Origin: JAVBJV01 sp031555315
Lineage (GTDB): Bacteria > Pseudomonadota > Alphaproteobacteria > Acetobacterales > Acetobacteraceae
NCBI GenBank assembly: GCA_031555315.1
Contig: JAVBUO010000005.1
Span: 62,001 to 126,000, forward strand
Length of the DNA: 64,000 nucleotides
Direction of reading: 5' to 3'
The notes below the pieces were generated by a model. That model had not been told where the DNA came from. It saw only the letters and a list, made by a program, of their open reading frames with translations, and did not search any database. This document shows, piece after piece, positions 52,117-60,864 of the stretch (positions are counted from its first letter, which is position 1; every line of letters begins with the position of its first letter). The position numbers were made by a program, and so were the translations under genes.

Positions 52117-52557
52117 CTAACGGTTGCGCGGCCAGTCGAGCCGAGGTTCGGCGCGGCCGGCCGATGTGCTGGCCGCTGGTCGCGGCGCTGCGACCGGAAT
52201 CCGGTGCGCCATGGGCGGTGGTGCGTTCGGTGGCGGTACGCTCGATACGGCCGGCGGGATCGGCGGCGGGTCCACATAGGTGCTGCGGCTGGGCGTCGCC
52301 ACCGGCGGATGCGCGTACAGGCCGTCGTCCTCGCTGCGCAGCAGCGATGCATATCCGGGGTCGGGCAGACGCAGCGCCAGACTGCGGATTTCGGTCTGTA
52401 TGTCGTCCAGACGCTGCTGGATCTCGTCGAGCCGGCCCTTCACGCCGAAGACGCTGAACGGCATCAGCAACAGGGCCAGAGCACACAAGGCCAGCGGCAC
52501 GATGATGACAATCGGCGCCCACCAGGGCAGCCAGTCGGGCAGTTCAAGATGCATCAT
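52117..52557 (-). CDS. Small single-pass membrane protein, unknown function
   Basis: No family recognised. The 146 residues show one hydrophobic segment at about residues 13-36 (APIVIIVPLALCALALLLMP), then a predicted coiled coil (RLDEIQQRLDDIQTEIRSLA, two heptad-like repeats), and from residue 85 a Pro/Ala/Ser-rich tail that is probably unstructured (PPPIPPAVSSVPPPNAPPP). The arrangement suggests a membrane-anchored scaffold. It lies 20 bases downstream of moaA on the same strand. The confidence is that it is a real gene, from its position and membrane helix. Confidence 0.65.
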   Translation of the reverse strand: MMHLELPDWLPWWAPIVIIVPLALCALALLLMPFSVFGVKGRLDEIQQRLDDIQTEIRSLALRLPDPGYASLLRSEDDGLYAHPPVATPSRSTYVDPPPIPPAVSSVPPPNAPPPMAHRIPVAAPRPAASTSAGRAEPRLDWPRNR

Positions 52558-52577
52558 GAGACAGACTTAGCGTAATC

Positions 52578-53555
52578 TCAGCCCCCCGTCACGTTCATAT
52601 GCCGGGCCAGGGCAGGGGCGCGGTGCTGCCGGTCGATGACGAAATCGTGTCCGCGCGGCTTGCGGGCGATGGCCCCGAGGATAGCTGCGCGCATGTCGGC
52701 ACCGTCGCGCAGGGGTTTGCGCAGGTCGGCCGAGTCTTCCTGCCCCAGACACAAATACAGTTGTCCGGTGCAGGTCAGCCGCACGCGGTTGCAGCTTTCG
52801 CAGAAATTATGACTCATCGGCGTAATGAAGCCCAGCCGGCGGCCGGTTTCCTCGACACGCACGTAATGGGCGGGGCCGCCGGTGCGATAGTCGATGTCGG
52901 TCAAAGTCCAACGCTGTGCAAGACCGGCGCGCACGTCACGCAGGTTCAGATACTGTGCGTTCCGGTCGGCGCCGATGTCGCCCAATGGCATGGTCTCGAT
53001 CAGACAGAGATCGAATCCATGTGTGCCACACCAGCGCAGCAGGGTATCGAATTCGTGTTCGTTGACGCCTTTCATGGCGACAGCGTTGATCTTGATATCC
53101 ATTCCGGCGGCTTGGGCGGCGAAAATTCCGTCGAGCGTTTTGCCGATCTGTCCCCATCGGGTCAGGGCGGTGAACGTCGCGGGGTCGAGCGTGTCGAGGC
53201 TGACATTGATCCGCCGGACACCGGCGCGCGCGATCGCTGCGGCATGCGCGGCGAGCTGGGTGCCGTTTGTGGTCAGCGTCAGTTCGTCCAACCCGTGACC
53301 AAGGCGTGTGCCGAGCGCGTTGATCAGCCAGATCAGGTTCTTGCGCACCAGCGGTTCTCCGCCGGTCAGACGGATCTTGCGAACGCCCAGATCAATGAAG
53401 TGGCCGCACAGACGATCCATTTCCTCCAGCGTCAGGATTTCAGCCTTGGGCAGGAAGGTCATGTCTTCGGCCATGCAATACACACAGCGCAGGTCGCATC
53501 GGTCGGTCACCGAAACGCGCAGATAGGTAATCGGTCGGTCGAACGGGTCGATCAT
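52578..53555 (-). CDS. moaA: GTP 3',8-cyclase MoaA
   Basis: Radical SAM enzyme that starts molybdenum cofactor synthesis from GTP. It has 325 residues. The N-terminal iron-sulfur motif is VTDRCDLRCVYCMAED (CxxxCxxC), with LTGGEPLVRKNLIWLI next. The second C-terminal cluster motif is CESCNRVRLTCTGQLYLCLG. The last two residues are Gly-Gly, required for activity in known MoaA. No other moa/moe gene is in the window. The gene is 44 bases downstream of the flavoprotein/SelD-like fusion. Confidence 0.96.
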   Translation of the reverse strand: MIDPFDRPITYLRVSVTDRCDLRCVYCMAEDMTFLPKAEILTLEEMDRLCGHFIDLGVRKIRLTGGEPLVRKNLIWLINALGTRLGHGLDELTLTTNGTQLAAHAAAIARAGVRRINVSLDTLDPATFTALTRWGQIGKTLDGIFAAQAAGMDIKINAVAMKGVNEHEFDTLLRWCGTHGFDLCLIETMPLGDIGADRNAQYLNLRDVRAGLAQRWTLTDIDYRTGGPAHYVRVEETGRRLGFITPMSHNFCESCNRVRLTCTGQLYLCLGQEDSADLRKPLRDGADMRAAILGAIARKPRGHDFVIDRQHRAPALARHMNVTGG

Positions 53556-53599
53556 CCCGAAAGTATTTCATCCGGTGCCAAAGTGAATCAAGCCGGGAA

Positions 53600-55756
53600 T
53601 CAGGCGGGCAGCGTTCCCGAAACCCGTAGCTGCGCGCCGGTGCCGGAATACGCTTCCACGTTGCCGATGACCGCGGCTGTCATCCCGGCCTCGCGCAGCG
53701 CCTGCACGCAGGACGCCACCCGGTTCCGGGGCACGCCCGCCAGCAGTCCGCCCGAAATCAGCGGGGCGAACAGCAGCGGATGCACAGGGCCGTCGATTCG
53801 CTCGTCCTGGATCGGTGTTTGTGTGTCGCACAGATCGGATGCGCCGGGCAGTGCGGGGATGCCGGCCTGCTCCAGAACGGCGGCCAGTCCACTGGCCCGC
53901 AGCATGTTGAGGACGGTTCCGGCCAGTCCGGCCTCGGCCAGATTGGTGCAGGCATGCACGTCGTGGGCGCGCAGGATATCCATGGCGGCCGCGTCGGCGC
54001 GCCGCATCGACGCGATCGCCGTCAGCAGCCGGCGGGCCGGAACCAGACCGCGCGCGTTGCCGGCGACGATCGCACCGCTGCCGATCGGTTTGGTGATGAC
54101 CAGCGCGTCGCCACTGCGCAGTGTGTGCATGCTCCAGGCCTGTTCGGGCCGGACGAGACCGGTGATCGAAAAACCGAACAGCGCTTCGGTCTGGTTCTGC
54201 TGGGGGTTTTGCACGTCGTCACCGCCGATCAGCATACAGTGCACGCCGGACAGGCAACGCGCCGCGCCGTGCAGCATCAGTTTCAGATCGTTCTCGAGGC
54301 TCTCGGCCGAGAGCGCCGGAAGCTGCGCCAGTGCCAGCGCTGTCCACGGATGCGCACCCATCGCAAAGATTGGCCCCATGGCGTGTGCGGCGGCAATTTC
54401 ACCGGCGATGAACGGATCCTGCACCGCCGTGCGCAGCAGCGATACGCTCTGTACCGTGGCGCTGCCCAGCGGGGGCATCACCAGTGTGGCGTTGTCCTGT
54501 ACGTCCAGCCCCAGCACGATGTCTGACGACTGTGGGGTGGGTAGATCCGCGATGGCACGCTGCATGATCCCGGGCGATGCACGCAGGGTCCGTGGCAACG
54601 CCAAGGTGGGGGAAGCTGTGGGCCGTAGACTGGCGTATTGCTGCAACCGCACCTGTTCGGTCTTGTTCCTCCAGCGCAGCAGCCAGCCGCCCGCGAACGA
54701 GAGGTTGTTGCGCCAGGCCACGGCATCGACGCCCGAGATCCGGATGATGGTCGGCAGGGCCAGCAACTGAGTCAGACGTGCCGGCTTGGTTTGTGGGCGC
54801 AAGGCCTGTCCGGAGAGCGTACGCCGCAGGTTCTCGGCCAGATGTGTCCCGGTGTTCGCTGCGAGGGTGTCGTCCTGACCGGGCGGGATACCGACCATGG
54901 TGGCGCTGTTGCCGGTGGCAAAAACGAAATCGTGGCTGATGCTGCGCAGCGTCGCGTCGACACAAACCGCCCCGGCTTCGGTCACGGCGAGGCCTGTGGT
55001 CTGTGCCAGCCAGGCCGGTGCCTGCGCGTTGGTCGTCCACAGCGCCTCGCTGACATCCAGCGCCGTTCCGTCCGACAGGTACAGGTGGTTACGATCATGT
55101 CGCGAAACCGTGACGCCGTTGACGATCCCGACGCCTGCATGCACCAACGCCGCACGGGCCAGGCGGCGGGCGCGCGGCGGCAGATTAAACAGCGGCTCAG
55201 GATCCTGGCTGACCAGGGTAAAAGCAAACCGCCCCGCGAAACGATGCGCCAGCGCCAGCGTCAGTTCGACCGACGCCGGTGTGTTGCCGACCACAGCGAT
55301 ATGCGCTCCCTGCGGCAGCTTCTGTTCCAGTTCGCCGAAGCTGGTCAGAAACTGGCCGACCGGTTGCAATGGGATGCCTGCCTCGGCCGCTTGTTTCTGG
55401 TTTTTCCCGGAAGGGCGCGAAACGCCGCCGATGTCGATCGAGAGGATGTCAAACCCGATATCCGGCCGGTCCTTGACCTGCAGCAGCCGTGCTGCAAGGT
55501 CGATGCCGCGTGCTTCAGCCAGGATCAGCCGTGCGCCGGCACTGGCGGCCAGCGGCACCAGATCGGTATGTGCGCTGTCGAAATCGCACGAACCATAGAG
55601 AAGATCGGGCAGCATCGGCGCATGCAGGGCCAGTGCCTCGCGCGCCACCAGAGTAACCCGTACCCCTGATACCGGTCTTAGGGCGAACTGGCGCAGAACA
55701 TTCAGATGCGCATGCCCGGCGCCAAGTAACAGCAGATCGGTTATCGCTTCGGACAT
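53600..55756 (-). CDS. FAD-dependent dehydrogenase fused to a degenerate SelD-like domain
   Basis: The ATG at 55756 (MSEAITDLLLLGAG) is preferred to a TTG at 55771; 718 residues. Residues 1-370 are an NDH-2-like flavoprotein: LLLLGAGHAHLNVLRQFALR, HIAVVGNTPASVELTLAL and FVFATGNSATMVG. Residues 390-718 match the AIRS/SelD fold seen in known dehydrogenase-SelD fusions, with blocks PFIAGEIAAAHAMGPIFAMG, GHPW-like GAHPWTALALAQLPALS, FGFSITGLVRPEQ and VITKPIGSGAI. However, the catalytic UxxCK region is absent, and DDAA is DNAT, QTVDFF is QSVSLL, TDVTGFG is TNLAEAG, and DPQTSGG is APLISGG. All the selenophosphate-synthase Asp ligands I can align are lost. Function is probably not selenophosphate synthesis. 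Confidence 0.85.
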   Translation of the reverse strand: MSEAITDLLLLGAGHAHLNVLRQFALRPVSGVRVTLVAREALALHAPMLPDLLYGSCDFDSAHTDLVPLAASAGARLILAEARGIDLAARLLQVKDRPDIGFDILSIDIGGVSRPSGKNQKQAAEAGIPLQPVGQFLTSFGELEQKLPQGAHIAVVGNTPASVELTLALAHRFAGRFAFTLVSQDPEPLFNLPPRARRLARAALVHAGVGIVNGVTVSRHDRNHLYLSDGTALDVSEALWTTNAQAPAWLAQTTGLAVTEAGAVCVDATLRSISHDFVFATGNSATMVGIPPGQDDTLAANTGTHLAENLRRTLSGQALRPQTKPARLTQLLALPTIIRISGVDAVAWRNNLSFAGGWLLRWRNKTEQVRLQQYASLRPTASPTLALPRTLRASPGIMQRAIADLPTPQSSDIVLGLDVQDNATLVMPPLGSATVQSVSLLRTAVQDPFIAGEIAAAHAMGPIFAMGAHPWTALALAQLPALSAESLENDLKLMLHGAARCLSGVHCMLIGGDDVQNPQQNQTEALFGFSITGLVRPEQAWSMHTLRSGDALVITKPIGSGAIVAGNARGLVPARRLLTAIASMRRADAAAMDILRAHDVHACTNLAEAGLAGTVLNMLRASGLAAVLEQAGIPALPGASDLCDTQTPIQDERIDGPVHPLLFAPLISGGLLAGVPRNRVASCVQALREAGMTAAVIGNVEAYSGTGAQLRVSGTLPA

Positions 55757-55775
55757 ACGGCAATCCTTCAATCAT

Positions 55776-56540
55776 TCAACGCGGCGCGCGCAGGCGCTCG
55801 GCAACCCACATCAGGAGAATGGCCAACAATGTAATGAATGTCGCCGCGGCGCAAAGGGCAGGGGACAACTGTTCGCGGATGCCCGCATACATCTGCCGTG
55901 GCAGCGTATATGCGCCCGGTGCGGTGACGAAAATGGCCACCATCAATTCATCGAACGATGTGGCGAATGCAAATAACGCGCCAGCGCCGATGCCGCGTGC
56001 CGTCAGCGGTGCCAGCACGTGGCGAAAGCGCTGCCATGGACCGGCGCCGCACGAGGCCGCTGTGTCCAGAAGCGACGGATCGACCATGCGCAGCGAGGCC
56101 ATCACGGCGATGGTGACGAACGGTACTGCCAGCACGGTGTGCGCCAGCGTCAGTCCGAGCAGGGAATTCGCCAGTCCCAGCGCCGACAGTCCGAAATATA
56201 GCGCCAGTGCTGCGGTGACGGTCGGCACCGCCAGTGGCAGCGCGCACAGTGCCAGCACGACCCCACGTCCCGGAAAGTGTGCACGCCACAGGCCGATGGC
56301 GGCAGGAACACCCAGCAGCAGTGACAGCAGTGTTGCCCCGGCGCCGACCTTCACGCTGTTCAGAAAGGCCAGCATCCAGCGCGGATCGTCGATCAGCACG
56401 CGCCACCAGCGCAGCGAGAAACCCTGCGTCGGCAGTGCCAGAGTCTCGCCACCGCTCAGCCCGATCGGCACCACGGCGGCCAGCGGCGCCAGAAGAAAAA
56501 TGAAGGTCAGCGTGGTGGTGAAAGTCAGGATACGGCGCAT
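55776..56540 (-). CDS. ABC transporter permease (PotC-like)
   Basis: Inner-membrane permease of the spermidine/putrescine-type family. The ATG at 56540 (MRRILTFTTTLTFIF) gives 254 residues; the open frame continues upstream into the other permease but this start is normal. Six hydrophobic helices are visible, and the EAA-loop region follows DTAASCGAGPWQRFRHVLAP (the family's EAAxxxGAxxxxxFxxVxLP). It starts 2 bases after the end of the PotB-like gene and lies 19 bases upstream of the fusion-protein gene. No ATPase gene is adjacent. Confidence 0.88.
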   Translation of the reverse strand: MRRILTFTTTLTFIFLLAPLAAVVPIGLSGGETLALPTQGFSLRWWRVLIDDPRWMLAFLNSVKVGAGATLLSLLLGVPAAIGLWRAHFPGRGVVLALCALPLAVPTVTAALALYFGLSALGLANSLLGLTLAHTVLAVPFVTIAVMASLRMVDPSLLDTAASCGAGPWQRFRHVLAPLTARGIGAGALFAFATSFDELMVAIFVTAPGAYTLPRQMYAGIREQLSPALCAAATFITLLAILLMWVAERLRAPR

Positions 56541-56542
56541 GC

Positions 56543-57721
56543 TCAACGTCTCAGGCAATGCAGGCTGCGATGCGTGAGCAGGGCGACGCAGGCCAGCATG
56601 AGCAGCAGAATGGCGGACAGCGCAGCGGCCATACTCCAATTTACGGTCTCATTGGTGAAGAACACCACGAACGAGCCGATCATCTGATCGCCCGCGCCGC
56701 CCAACAGTGCGGGGGTGATGTAAAACCCCGCCGCGATGGTGAATACGATGGCTGCGCCCGCCATCACGCCGGGCATCGACAAGGGCAAATAGACGCAGAG
56801 AAACGCACGCCAACCGCTTGCCCCCAGACTGCGCGCGGCACGCATGTGCACCGGATCGATCCGCGACATGGTGGCCGAGAGCGGCAGCACGACGAACGGC
56901 AGCAGGACCTGCGTCATCGCCAGCAGCACGGCAAAGCGGGTGAACAGAAGTTGTGCGGGTTCGTCGACGACGCCCAGTGCCAGCAGAGCGGCGTTGATCG
57001 GTCCTTCGCGTTGCAGCAGCACCAACCAGGCGGCGCTGCGCACCAGCACCGACGACCAGAACGGTACCATGACCAGCGCCCGCAGGCAGCGCGCCTTACC
57101 CGGCGTCAGAACCGAGATGTGCCACGCCAGTGGATACCCGATCAACAGGCACAGTGCCGTGACGATCGCTGCCATACTGAAAGTACGCAGCAGCAGCGGA
57201 CGGAATACGGCGACTTCGGCGGGCGCGTTGCGTACCACACCGTCGGGCGTCTGCACCAGGTCCACGCTGCGCAGCAGCCAGGTGGCGGTGAGCGGGGCGG
57301 CGCTGCGGCGCAGGAATTTCCATAGATCCGGGTTGTGCCATTCCGGGTCCAGAGCGGCGAAACCGTCGGCATCGATGCGCGACAGGGTGGGCAGCGCGCG
57401 TACGGTGCGCAGCAACAGTGCGCGGGTACCTGGGCGTTCCTCGTTCAGGCGGCGGCTGAGCGCGCCCAGTGTCTGGTTGTCCTGTGCCAGCGGAAGCTCG
57501 GCATGCAGGGCGCGAAAAACCTCGACCGGCGGCAGGTCATTGCCGTCCCACTGGCGCAGCAGCGCGGCGGTCTGCGGCAGGGTGGCGCGGAATTCCGGAT
57601 TGGCCACGGCGCGCCACAGCACGATGCCCAGCGGCAGCACGAAGCACACCAGCAGCACCGCGGCGAGCGGCGCCGTCAACAGGCGCGCCTGTGTCTGATG
57701 GCGGATTACTGCTGTGCCCAT
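56543..57721 (-). CDS. ABC transporter permease (PotB-like) with large periplasmic insert
   Basis: A 392-residue permease, longer than the usual 280-300. After the first helix (TAPLAAVLLVCFVLPLGIVL) a periplasmic loop of about 140 residues (from VANPEFRATLPQTAALLRQW to RNAPAEVAVFRP) precedes the other helices, an insert I know from some proteobacterial PotB-type proteins. The EAA loop is visible as MRAARSLGASGWRAFLCVYL followed by PLSMPGV. It overlaps the binding-protein gene by 16 bases and ends 2 bases before the PotC-like gene. Confidence 0.88.
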   Translation of the reverse strand: MGTAVIRHQTQARLLTAPLAAVLLVCFVLPLGIVLWRAVANPEFRATLPQTAALLRQWDGNDLPPVEVFRALHAELPLAQDNQTLGALSRRLNEERPGTRALLLRTVRALPTLSRIDADGFAALDPEWHNPDLWKFLRRSAAPLTATWLLRSVDLVQTPDGVVRNAPAEVAVFRPLLLRTFSMAAIVTALCLLIGYPLAWHISVLTPGKARCLRALVMVPFWSSVLVRSAAWLVLLQREGPINAALLALGVVDEPAQLLFTRFAVLLAMTQVLLPFVVLPLSATMSRIDPVHMRAARSLGASGWRAFLCVYLPLSMPGVMAGAAIVFTIAAGFYITPALLGGAGDQMIGSFVVFFTNETVNWSMAAALSAILLLMLACVALLTHRSLHCLRR

Positions 57722-58731
57722 GTCGCGAAACGGCGTTCCAGGTCTTCGCCGTGATCGACCCAGAATTCCGTGTTCAGATGCAGACCGCGCTGCATATTGC
57801 TGGAAACGCTGTCCGGGTGGGCGGCGCGCAGCGCGGCGTCTTCGGCAAAAGCGCGGTGGGTGGGCGAGGCCGGCCAGATCGCTGCCAGCGCTTTCAGCGG
57901 TTCAAGTTGGCTGATCCACTGGATCATGCGCATGCCGTCCGCCGCTTTCGGCGATCCGTTCACCACGGCCCAGGAATCTACCGCCCAGAGCAGTGTGTCC
58001 CAGTTCATTGCATAACGGCCTGGGTCCGGCTGATTTGCCTGCACCACGCGGCCGGTGTAACCGAACGCATACGTTGCCTCGCCGCCATCGATCAGTTGCA
58101 GCGGTTGCGCGCCGGACCGCCAGAACACGAGGTTTTCGCGCAACTGGTCGAGCTTGCGGAATGCGCGGTCCTGCCCTTCGCGTGTTGCCAGTACGGCATA
58201 GACATCGGCCGGGGCGATACCATCGGCCAGCAGGGCGATCTCCAGCGTCATCTTTGCGCCCCAGCGAAAAGCGCGCCGGCCGGGAAACCGCTGCACGTCC
58301 CAGATGTCGGCGTAGCTGCGTGGCGCGGCGCCGGTGCGCGTGGTGTCCCAGAACAGCGACACGCCCCAGGCGACGGCGCCCGCGCCGCAGTCGCTGGTGG
58401 TGCCAGGGGCGAACTGGCTGCGGTCCACCACCGACCAGTCGATGCGCATGAACACGCCGTCCTCGCAGCCGCGCGCCAGTTCGGGTGCTTCCACCATCAC
58501 CACGTCCCAGACCACGTCGCGGGTCTGGGTCATCGTGTAGATGCGTGCCAGTTCACCGTTATAGGTATCGTCCAGCACGGTCTGGCCGCTGGCGCGGGCG
58601 TAGGGCTGGAACAGGGTCGTGCGGGCGGCGTCCTGAAACCCACCGCCGAAGCCGACGATGGTCAGGTCGCGCGCATTCGCATGCGCTGCGAACAGGCCGC
58701 AGATGGCCAGCAGGGTTGCCGGGTAACGCAT
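57706..58731 (-). CDS. ABC transporter periplasmic binding protein (PotD-like)
   Basis: A 341-residue extracellular binding protein of the spermidine/putrescine (SBP_bac) type, with a signal peptide MRYPATLLAICGLFAAHANA. The mature start DLTIVGFGGGFQDAARTTLF and the sequence YNGELARIYTMTQTRDVVWD, SYADIWDVQRFPGRRAFRWG and YAFGYTGRVVQANQ fit the PotD-like/polyamine or related organic cation/acid binding class. The ligand cannot be read. It is 12 bases downstream of the purine permease and overlaps the PotB-like gene. Confidence 0.88.
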   Translation of the reverse strand: MRYPATLLAICGLFAAHANARDLTIVGFGGGFQDAARTTLFQPYARASGQTVLDDTYNGELARIYTMTQTRDVVWDVVMVEAPELARGCEDGVFMRIDWSVVDRSQFAPGTTSDCGAGAVAWGVSLFWDTTRTGAAPRSYADIWDVQRFPGRRAFRWGAKMTLEIALLADGIAPADVYAVLATREGQDRAFRKLDQLRENLVFWRSGAQPLQLIDGGEATYAFGYTGRVVQANQPDPGRYAMNWDTLLWAVDSWAVVNGSPKAADGMRMIQWISQLEPLKALAAIWPASPTHRAFAEDAALRAAHPDSVSSNMQRGLHLNTEFWVDHGEDLERRFATWAQQ

Positions 58732-58743
58732 GCGGCGTTCCTA

Positions 58744-60030
58744 TCAGATCAGCGCGAATTTGCACACAGAAGCGATAGCGATCACCCATACCGCGGCACT
58801 GACCTCGCCTGTGCGTCCTGCAATGGTCTTGACCAGCGCAAACGTAACGAAACCCAGTCCGATCCCCGATGAGATCGAGAATGTCAGCGGGGTGCTCAGT
58901 GCGATGACGATGGCGGGCAGATAATCGGTCATGTCGTCCCAGGCGAGGTCCTTCAGCGCATGCGCCATCAGGCAGGCGACGAACACCAGCGCTGGCGCGC
59001 TCGCGTAGCTGGGGATCGAGGTGGCCAGCGGCGCGAGGAACAGGGTCAGCACGAACAGCCCGGCCACGGTCAGTGCCGTCAGCCCGGTGCGCCCGCCCGC
59101 CTGCACGCCTGCCGCGCTTTCGACATAGCTGGTGGTGGTCGATGTTCCCAGCATGGCGCCCAGCATCGCCCCGCCGCTGTCGGCGATCAGCGCCTCGCGC
59201 AGGCGGGGCACGGTGCCGTCGGGGCGCATCAGCCCGGCGCGATGGGTGGTGGCGATCAGCGTGCCGGCGTTGTCGAGCACGTCGACCAGAAAGAACGTGA
59301 ACACGATCCCCACCACACCCAGGCCGATCGCGCCGGCCAGGTCCATCTGCAGGAAGGTGGGGGCGATCGAGGGCGGCATGGCGAACACACCGTTGAATTT
59401 GGTCAGCCCGAACGGAATGCCCGCCAGCGCGGTGACGATGATGCCGATCACGATCGCGCCCGGCACTTTGCGTGCCGACAGGCCGGCGATCAGGATGAAC
59501 CCGGCGCAGGCCAGCCAGGTGGCCGGCTTGTGCAGGTCGCCCAGCGTGATGAGGGTGGCCGGGTGACCGACCGTCAGCCCCATGTTCTCGAACCCCAGCA
59601 GGCCGAGGAACAGCCCGATCCCGGCCGCGATGCCGAGCTTTAGCGACATCGGGATCGCGTTGATCAGCCATTCGCGCACCCGCAGCAGGCTGACCAGAAA
59701 GAACAGCATGCCGGAGATGAACACGGCCCCCAACGCTACCTGCCACGGCACGCCCATCCCCTTGACGACGGCGAACGCGAAATAGGCGTTCAGTCCCATA
59801 CCGGGGGCCAGTGCCAGCGGATAGTTAGCCAGCAGGGCCATGAGCGTGGTGCCGATCACCGCCGCCAGACAGGTGGCGGTGAAGGCCGCGCCGTGATCGA
59901 TGCCGGCGGCGGCCATGATGTTCGGGTTGACGATGGCGATATAGGCCATGGTCAGAAAGGTGGTGAAGCCGGCGATGATTTCCGTGCGCACGGTGGTGCC
60001 GCGCTCGGCCAGTCCGAAAAAACGTTCCAT
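58744..60030 (-). CDS. NCS2/AzgA-type purine permease
   Basis: Proton-coupled purine uptake protein. The 428 residues contain about 12-14 hydrophobic segments. AzgA-type motifs are FGLAERGTTVRTEIIAGFTT, MAYIAIVNPNIM, APGMGLNAYFAFAVV and the downstream MLGTSTTTSYVESAAGVQAG with RTGLTALTVAG. Members move adenine, guanine or hypoxanthine. The ATG at 60030 is followed leftward by the polyamine-type ABC genes; the region upstream (60031-60128) is shared with a divergent RraA-like gene. Confidence 0.93.
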   Translation of the reverse strand: MERFFGLAERGTTVRTEIIAGFTTFLTMAYIAIVNPNIMAAAGIDHGAAFTATCLAAVIGTTLMALLANYPLALAPGMGLNAYFAFAVVKGMGVPWQVALGAVFISGMLFFLVSLLRVREWLINAIPMSLKLGIAAGIGLFLGLLGFENMGLTVGHPATLITLGDLHKPATWLACAGFILIAGLSARKVPGAIVIGIIVTALAGIPFGLTKFNGVFAMPPSIAPTFLQMDLAGAIGLGVVGIVFTFFLVDVLDNAGTLIATTHRAGLMRPDGTVPRLREALIADSGGAMLGAMLGTSTTTSYVESAAGVQAGGRTGLTALTVAGLFVLTLFLAPLATSIPSYASAPALVFVACLMAHALKDLAWDDMTDYLPAIVIALSTPLTFSISSGIGLGFVTFALVKTIAGRTGEVSAAVWVIAIASVCKFALI

Positions 60031-60128
60031 AAGAGAAATCTGCCTGAGGATTTGAACGCAATCTAGCCGGTTGTGCGATTCGCCCCCGAGGGCGATGCTG
60101 GGGAAAAGTGATCACGAGGGGGGAACGT

Positions 60129-60821
60129 ATGCCATATCCATTCACCGCTGCCGATCTTGCCCGGCTGAAAGCCTGGGACACGCCGACCATCTGCAACGGC
60201 CTGGAACTGGTTGCGCCCGAACGGCAGGCGATCGGCTTCACCACGCGGTCGATGCATGCGGCCGACCGCAGTTTGCCGCCGATCGTCGGGTTGGCGCGGG
60301 TGGGGATGATCCGTGCCAAGGAACCGCCGCGTCTGCGGCCGGCGGATCGGCTGGACTGGTACGAATATGTGGCGGCGGCACAATTCCCCACCGTGGTGGC
60401 GATCCAGGATCTGGACGACCAGCCTGGCTGGGGCGCCTTCTGGGGCGAGGTGCATTCCACGTTGCACAAGGCGTTGGGGGCGGAAGGCTGCGTGACCAAC
60501 GGGTCGTTCCGGGATTGCGACATGCTGGCGCCGGGGTTCCAGATTATCGGCGGGGTGGTGGCGCCGTCACACGCGCACGTGCATTTGGTGGAATTCGGCA
60601 AACCGGTGAATATCTTCGGTATGAACGTTGCACATGACGATGTGATCCACGCTGATTTTCACGGCGCGGTGGTGATTCCGGCCGACGCGGTGAAGAAACT
60701 GCCGGAGGCGATCGACGCTGTGGCGCGCAAGGAAAAGATTATTCTCGATTGCGCGCGTTCGGCTGATTTCTCGCTGGCCGGGCTGCGCGCGGCGATCGCG
60801 GGTATGCAGGATGTTCATTGA
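60129..60821 (+). CDS. RraA-like / HMG aldolase-family protein
   Basis: A 230-residue member of the RraA superfamily, which includes 4-hydroxy-4-methyl-2-oxoglutarate aldolases and oxaloacetate decarboxylases. Start 60129 (MPYPFTAADLARLKAW) has GAGGGGGG upstream. Family marks are DTPTICNGLEL near the N-terminus and the catalytic Arg/Asp motif LGAEGCVTNGSFRDCDMLA, where known members use R and D to bind substrate and metal. It could act in aromatic-acid or sugar-acid breakdown; the neighbours do not decide this. It is divergent from the AzgA gene. Confidence 0.8.
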   Translation: MPYPFTAADLARLKAWDTPTICNGLELVAPERQAIGFTTRSMHAADRSLPPIVGLARVGMIRAKEPPRLRPADRLDWYEYVAAAQFPTVVAIQDLDDQPGWGAFWGEVHSTLHKALGAEGCVTNGSFRDCDMLAPGFQIIGGVVAPSHAHVHLVEFGKPVNIFGMNVAHDDVIHADFHGAVVIPADAVKKLPEAIDAVARKEKIILDCARSADFSLAGLRAAIAGMQDVH

Positions 60822-60864
60822 TCTCGTTCTTGCCGGCTGTGGCCTGACAGAAGGAAAATATTGA

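Noticed and set aside
52599..54770. 723-codon + strand frame over moaA and the fusion gene
   Set aside because: It crosses two real genes and their intergenic gap with no ribosome-binding site and non-protein-like composition.
55776..58731. Possible ABC ATPase for the PotB/C/D-like genes
   Set aside because: I looked for Walker A and LSGGQ signatures in all frames around the permeases and found none; the only Walker motifs nearby belong to other genes, so the ATPase is taken as absent from this locus.
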